Shown: positions 63,008-64,000 of the stretch, piece by piece
Numbering within the stretch: the stretch's first letter is position 1
Layout of the letters: every line of letters starts with the position of its first letter
Assembly (NCBI GenBank): GCA_039707465.1
Contig: CM077658.1
Location: forward strand, 10,319,574-10,383,573
DNA length: 64,000 nucleotides
Source of the DNA: Rhabdophis nuchalis
Taxonomy: Eukaryota; Chordata; Lepidosauria; Squamata; Natricidae
Direction: 5' to 3'
Made by a program: the position numbers and the translations under genes
Notes under the pieces: model-generated
Told to the model about the DNA's origin: nothing
What the model saw: only the letters and a program-made list of their open reading frames with translations
The model's database searches: none

Positions 63008-63636
63008 TTATTTATTTATTTTATTTATTTTATTTTAATAAATTTATATCCCGCCCTTCTCCTACAAAAGGACCCAGGGCGGCGCACAGGAAGATTAAAA
63101 ATCAATACATATACACAAATACACCTTTGCTAAAACCCTTATTAAACTTAAGTTACCCTGTGCTAAAAACATTTTAAAATCCTCTGATTAAAATTTACAG
63201 CTAATAAAAAGGCCATATCGGGTGGTTATGCTAGGCCAGCTTGTTGAAATAAAAGCATTTTGAGACGCTGGCGGAAAAGGCGGAGGTCCGTGGTAGTGCG
63301 GAGTTCAGGGGGCAGGTCGTTCCAGAGGGTTGGGCCCGCCACAGAGAAGGCCCTTGCCCTGGGTGTCGCCAACCGGCATTGCCTGGCCGACGGCACCCGG
63401 AGAAGGCCCTCTCTATGGGAGCGGATCGGTCGGAGGGATGTATGGGGCAGGAGACGGTCTTGCATGTAACTAGGCCCCGAGCCATGGAGCGCTTTAAAAG
63501 ATGATAGTCAACACCTTGAAGCGCACCCGAAAGGCCACAGGTAGCCAGTGCAGCTCGCGCAGGAGAGGTGTTATGTGGGACTGCCTTGCAGCTCCCATGA
63601 CCACCTGCGCGGCTGCATTCTGGACTAGCTGATGCC
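63008..63636 (-). mobile_element. L2-like LINE 3' end, longest in the window
   Basis: On the minus strand: QNAAAQVVMGAARQSHITPL and ELHWLPVAFRVRFKVLTIIF (about 63630-63505), a frameshift near 63495, then SVAGPTLWNDLPPELRTTTD and LRLFRQRLKMLLFQQAGLA to a stop at 63226. The 3' UTR runs to the left with GGCGCCGCCCTGGGTCC-like and (AAATA)n. It shows that the other L2 ends here belong to the same family. Confidence 0.88.
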
Positions 63637-64000
63637 TTGGAGACTGGGATCCTATCTAATAGTTAGAGTAGACTTCAAATGTTTACTACATCCTCATTTA
63701 CCTATCTTCCTTTCTCTTAGAAGAAAAAAGAAAAGAAAAGTGAGGTTGAGGAAGAAGCAGATAATATCAGTAGATATGAGAAAATGAGACTAGGGTATAA
63801 AACTGACATGCAGACTTCATTCAGACCTTCATTTCCAACCACCAGTCTCATAGCCCAGATTTTTTTCTGAAGACAATATCCTGAGAAAAAAAATAAAACA
63901 GTGATTTGGACTTGGAAGTCATAAATTCAGACTGTCTTCTGACATTTATTTCCACGGCAAATATGTATACTTATATAATCAAGCATCAGAAGCATATAAA
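63637..64000. other. Unassigned sequence at the window edge
   Basis: AAAAGAAAAG purine run near 63722; otherwise unique, no gene recognised. Confidence 0.4.

Overview
This is a 64-kb piece of a vertebrate nuclear genome, most probably a squamate reptile and plausibly a snake. I infer this from the mixture of repeats: Bov-B (RTE), CR1, L2 and L1 LINE pieces, two abundant tRNA-derived SINE families, many small hAT-type and pogo-like DNA transposons, solo LTRs, and long GATA arrays. I found no host protein-coding gene, exon chain, functional tRNA or rRNA gene, operon or CRISPR array. The only long ORF with recognisable homology is the C-terminal part of a CR1 reverse transcriptase (about 11.36-12.13 kb). 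The window therefore reads as intergenic or intronic DNA, possibly a gene desert.

Layout. 0-5 kb: SINE tail, a Bov-B 3' end, a four-copy 57-bp minisatellite next to an LTR end. 5-11 kb: long inverted-repeat element, hAT MITE, duplicated pyrimidine tract, L2 3' ends, one of them inserted in a SINE. 11-16 kb: CR1 ORF, a pogo-like element split by two near-identical TTTC-bearing hAT elements. 17-19 kb: an LTR interrupted by a hAT element and an L2 tail. 20-21.4 kb: a GTAG/GATA higher-order repeat interrupted by a solo LTR. 23-29 kb: CR1 inside a MITE, a solo LTR, then a four-level nest of transposons at 27.0-29.2 kb. 30-37 kb: L2, SINE with nested MITE, hAT element, LINE tail, and AT-rich unique sequence. 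37-45 kb: SINEs, pogo-like elements, an LTR inside a palindromic MITE, a LINE with nested MITE. 45-51 kb: unique sequence resembling conserved regulatory DNA, two LTRs, CR1, SINEs and MITEs. 51-58 kb: palindromic MITEs, a composite pogo-like element, a long GAA array, GATA and GGAA arrays, a 5S rRNA-like fragment, a SINE. 58-64 kb: Bov-B, a tRNA-like module joined to inverted repeats with a hammerhead-like core, an L1 3' end and an L2 3' end.

The elements do not work together as a pathway. What can be read is relative age: many insertions have clean target-site duplications (8 bp for hAT-type, 5-6 bp for LTRs, 12-14 bp for some retroposons) and many sit inside older elements. Non-repetitive stretches between them contain homeodomain- and POU-like words and are the best candidates for conserved noncoding elements, but conservation cannot be judged from one sequence. 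I saw nothing that amounts to a new biological system; the most unusual signals are the nested insertion at 27-29 kb, the structured hammerhead-like core repeated in two element families, the GATA higher-order repeat and the 5S-like fragment.
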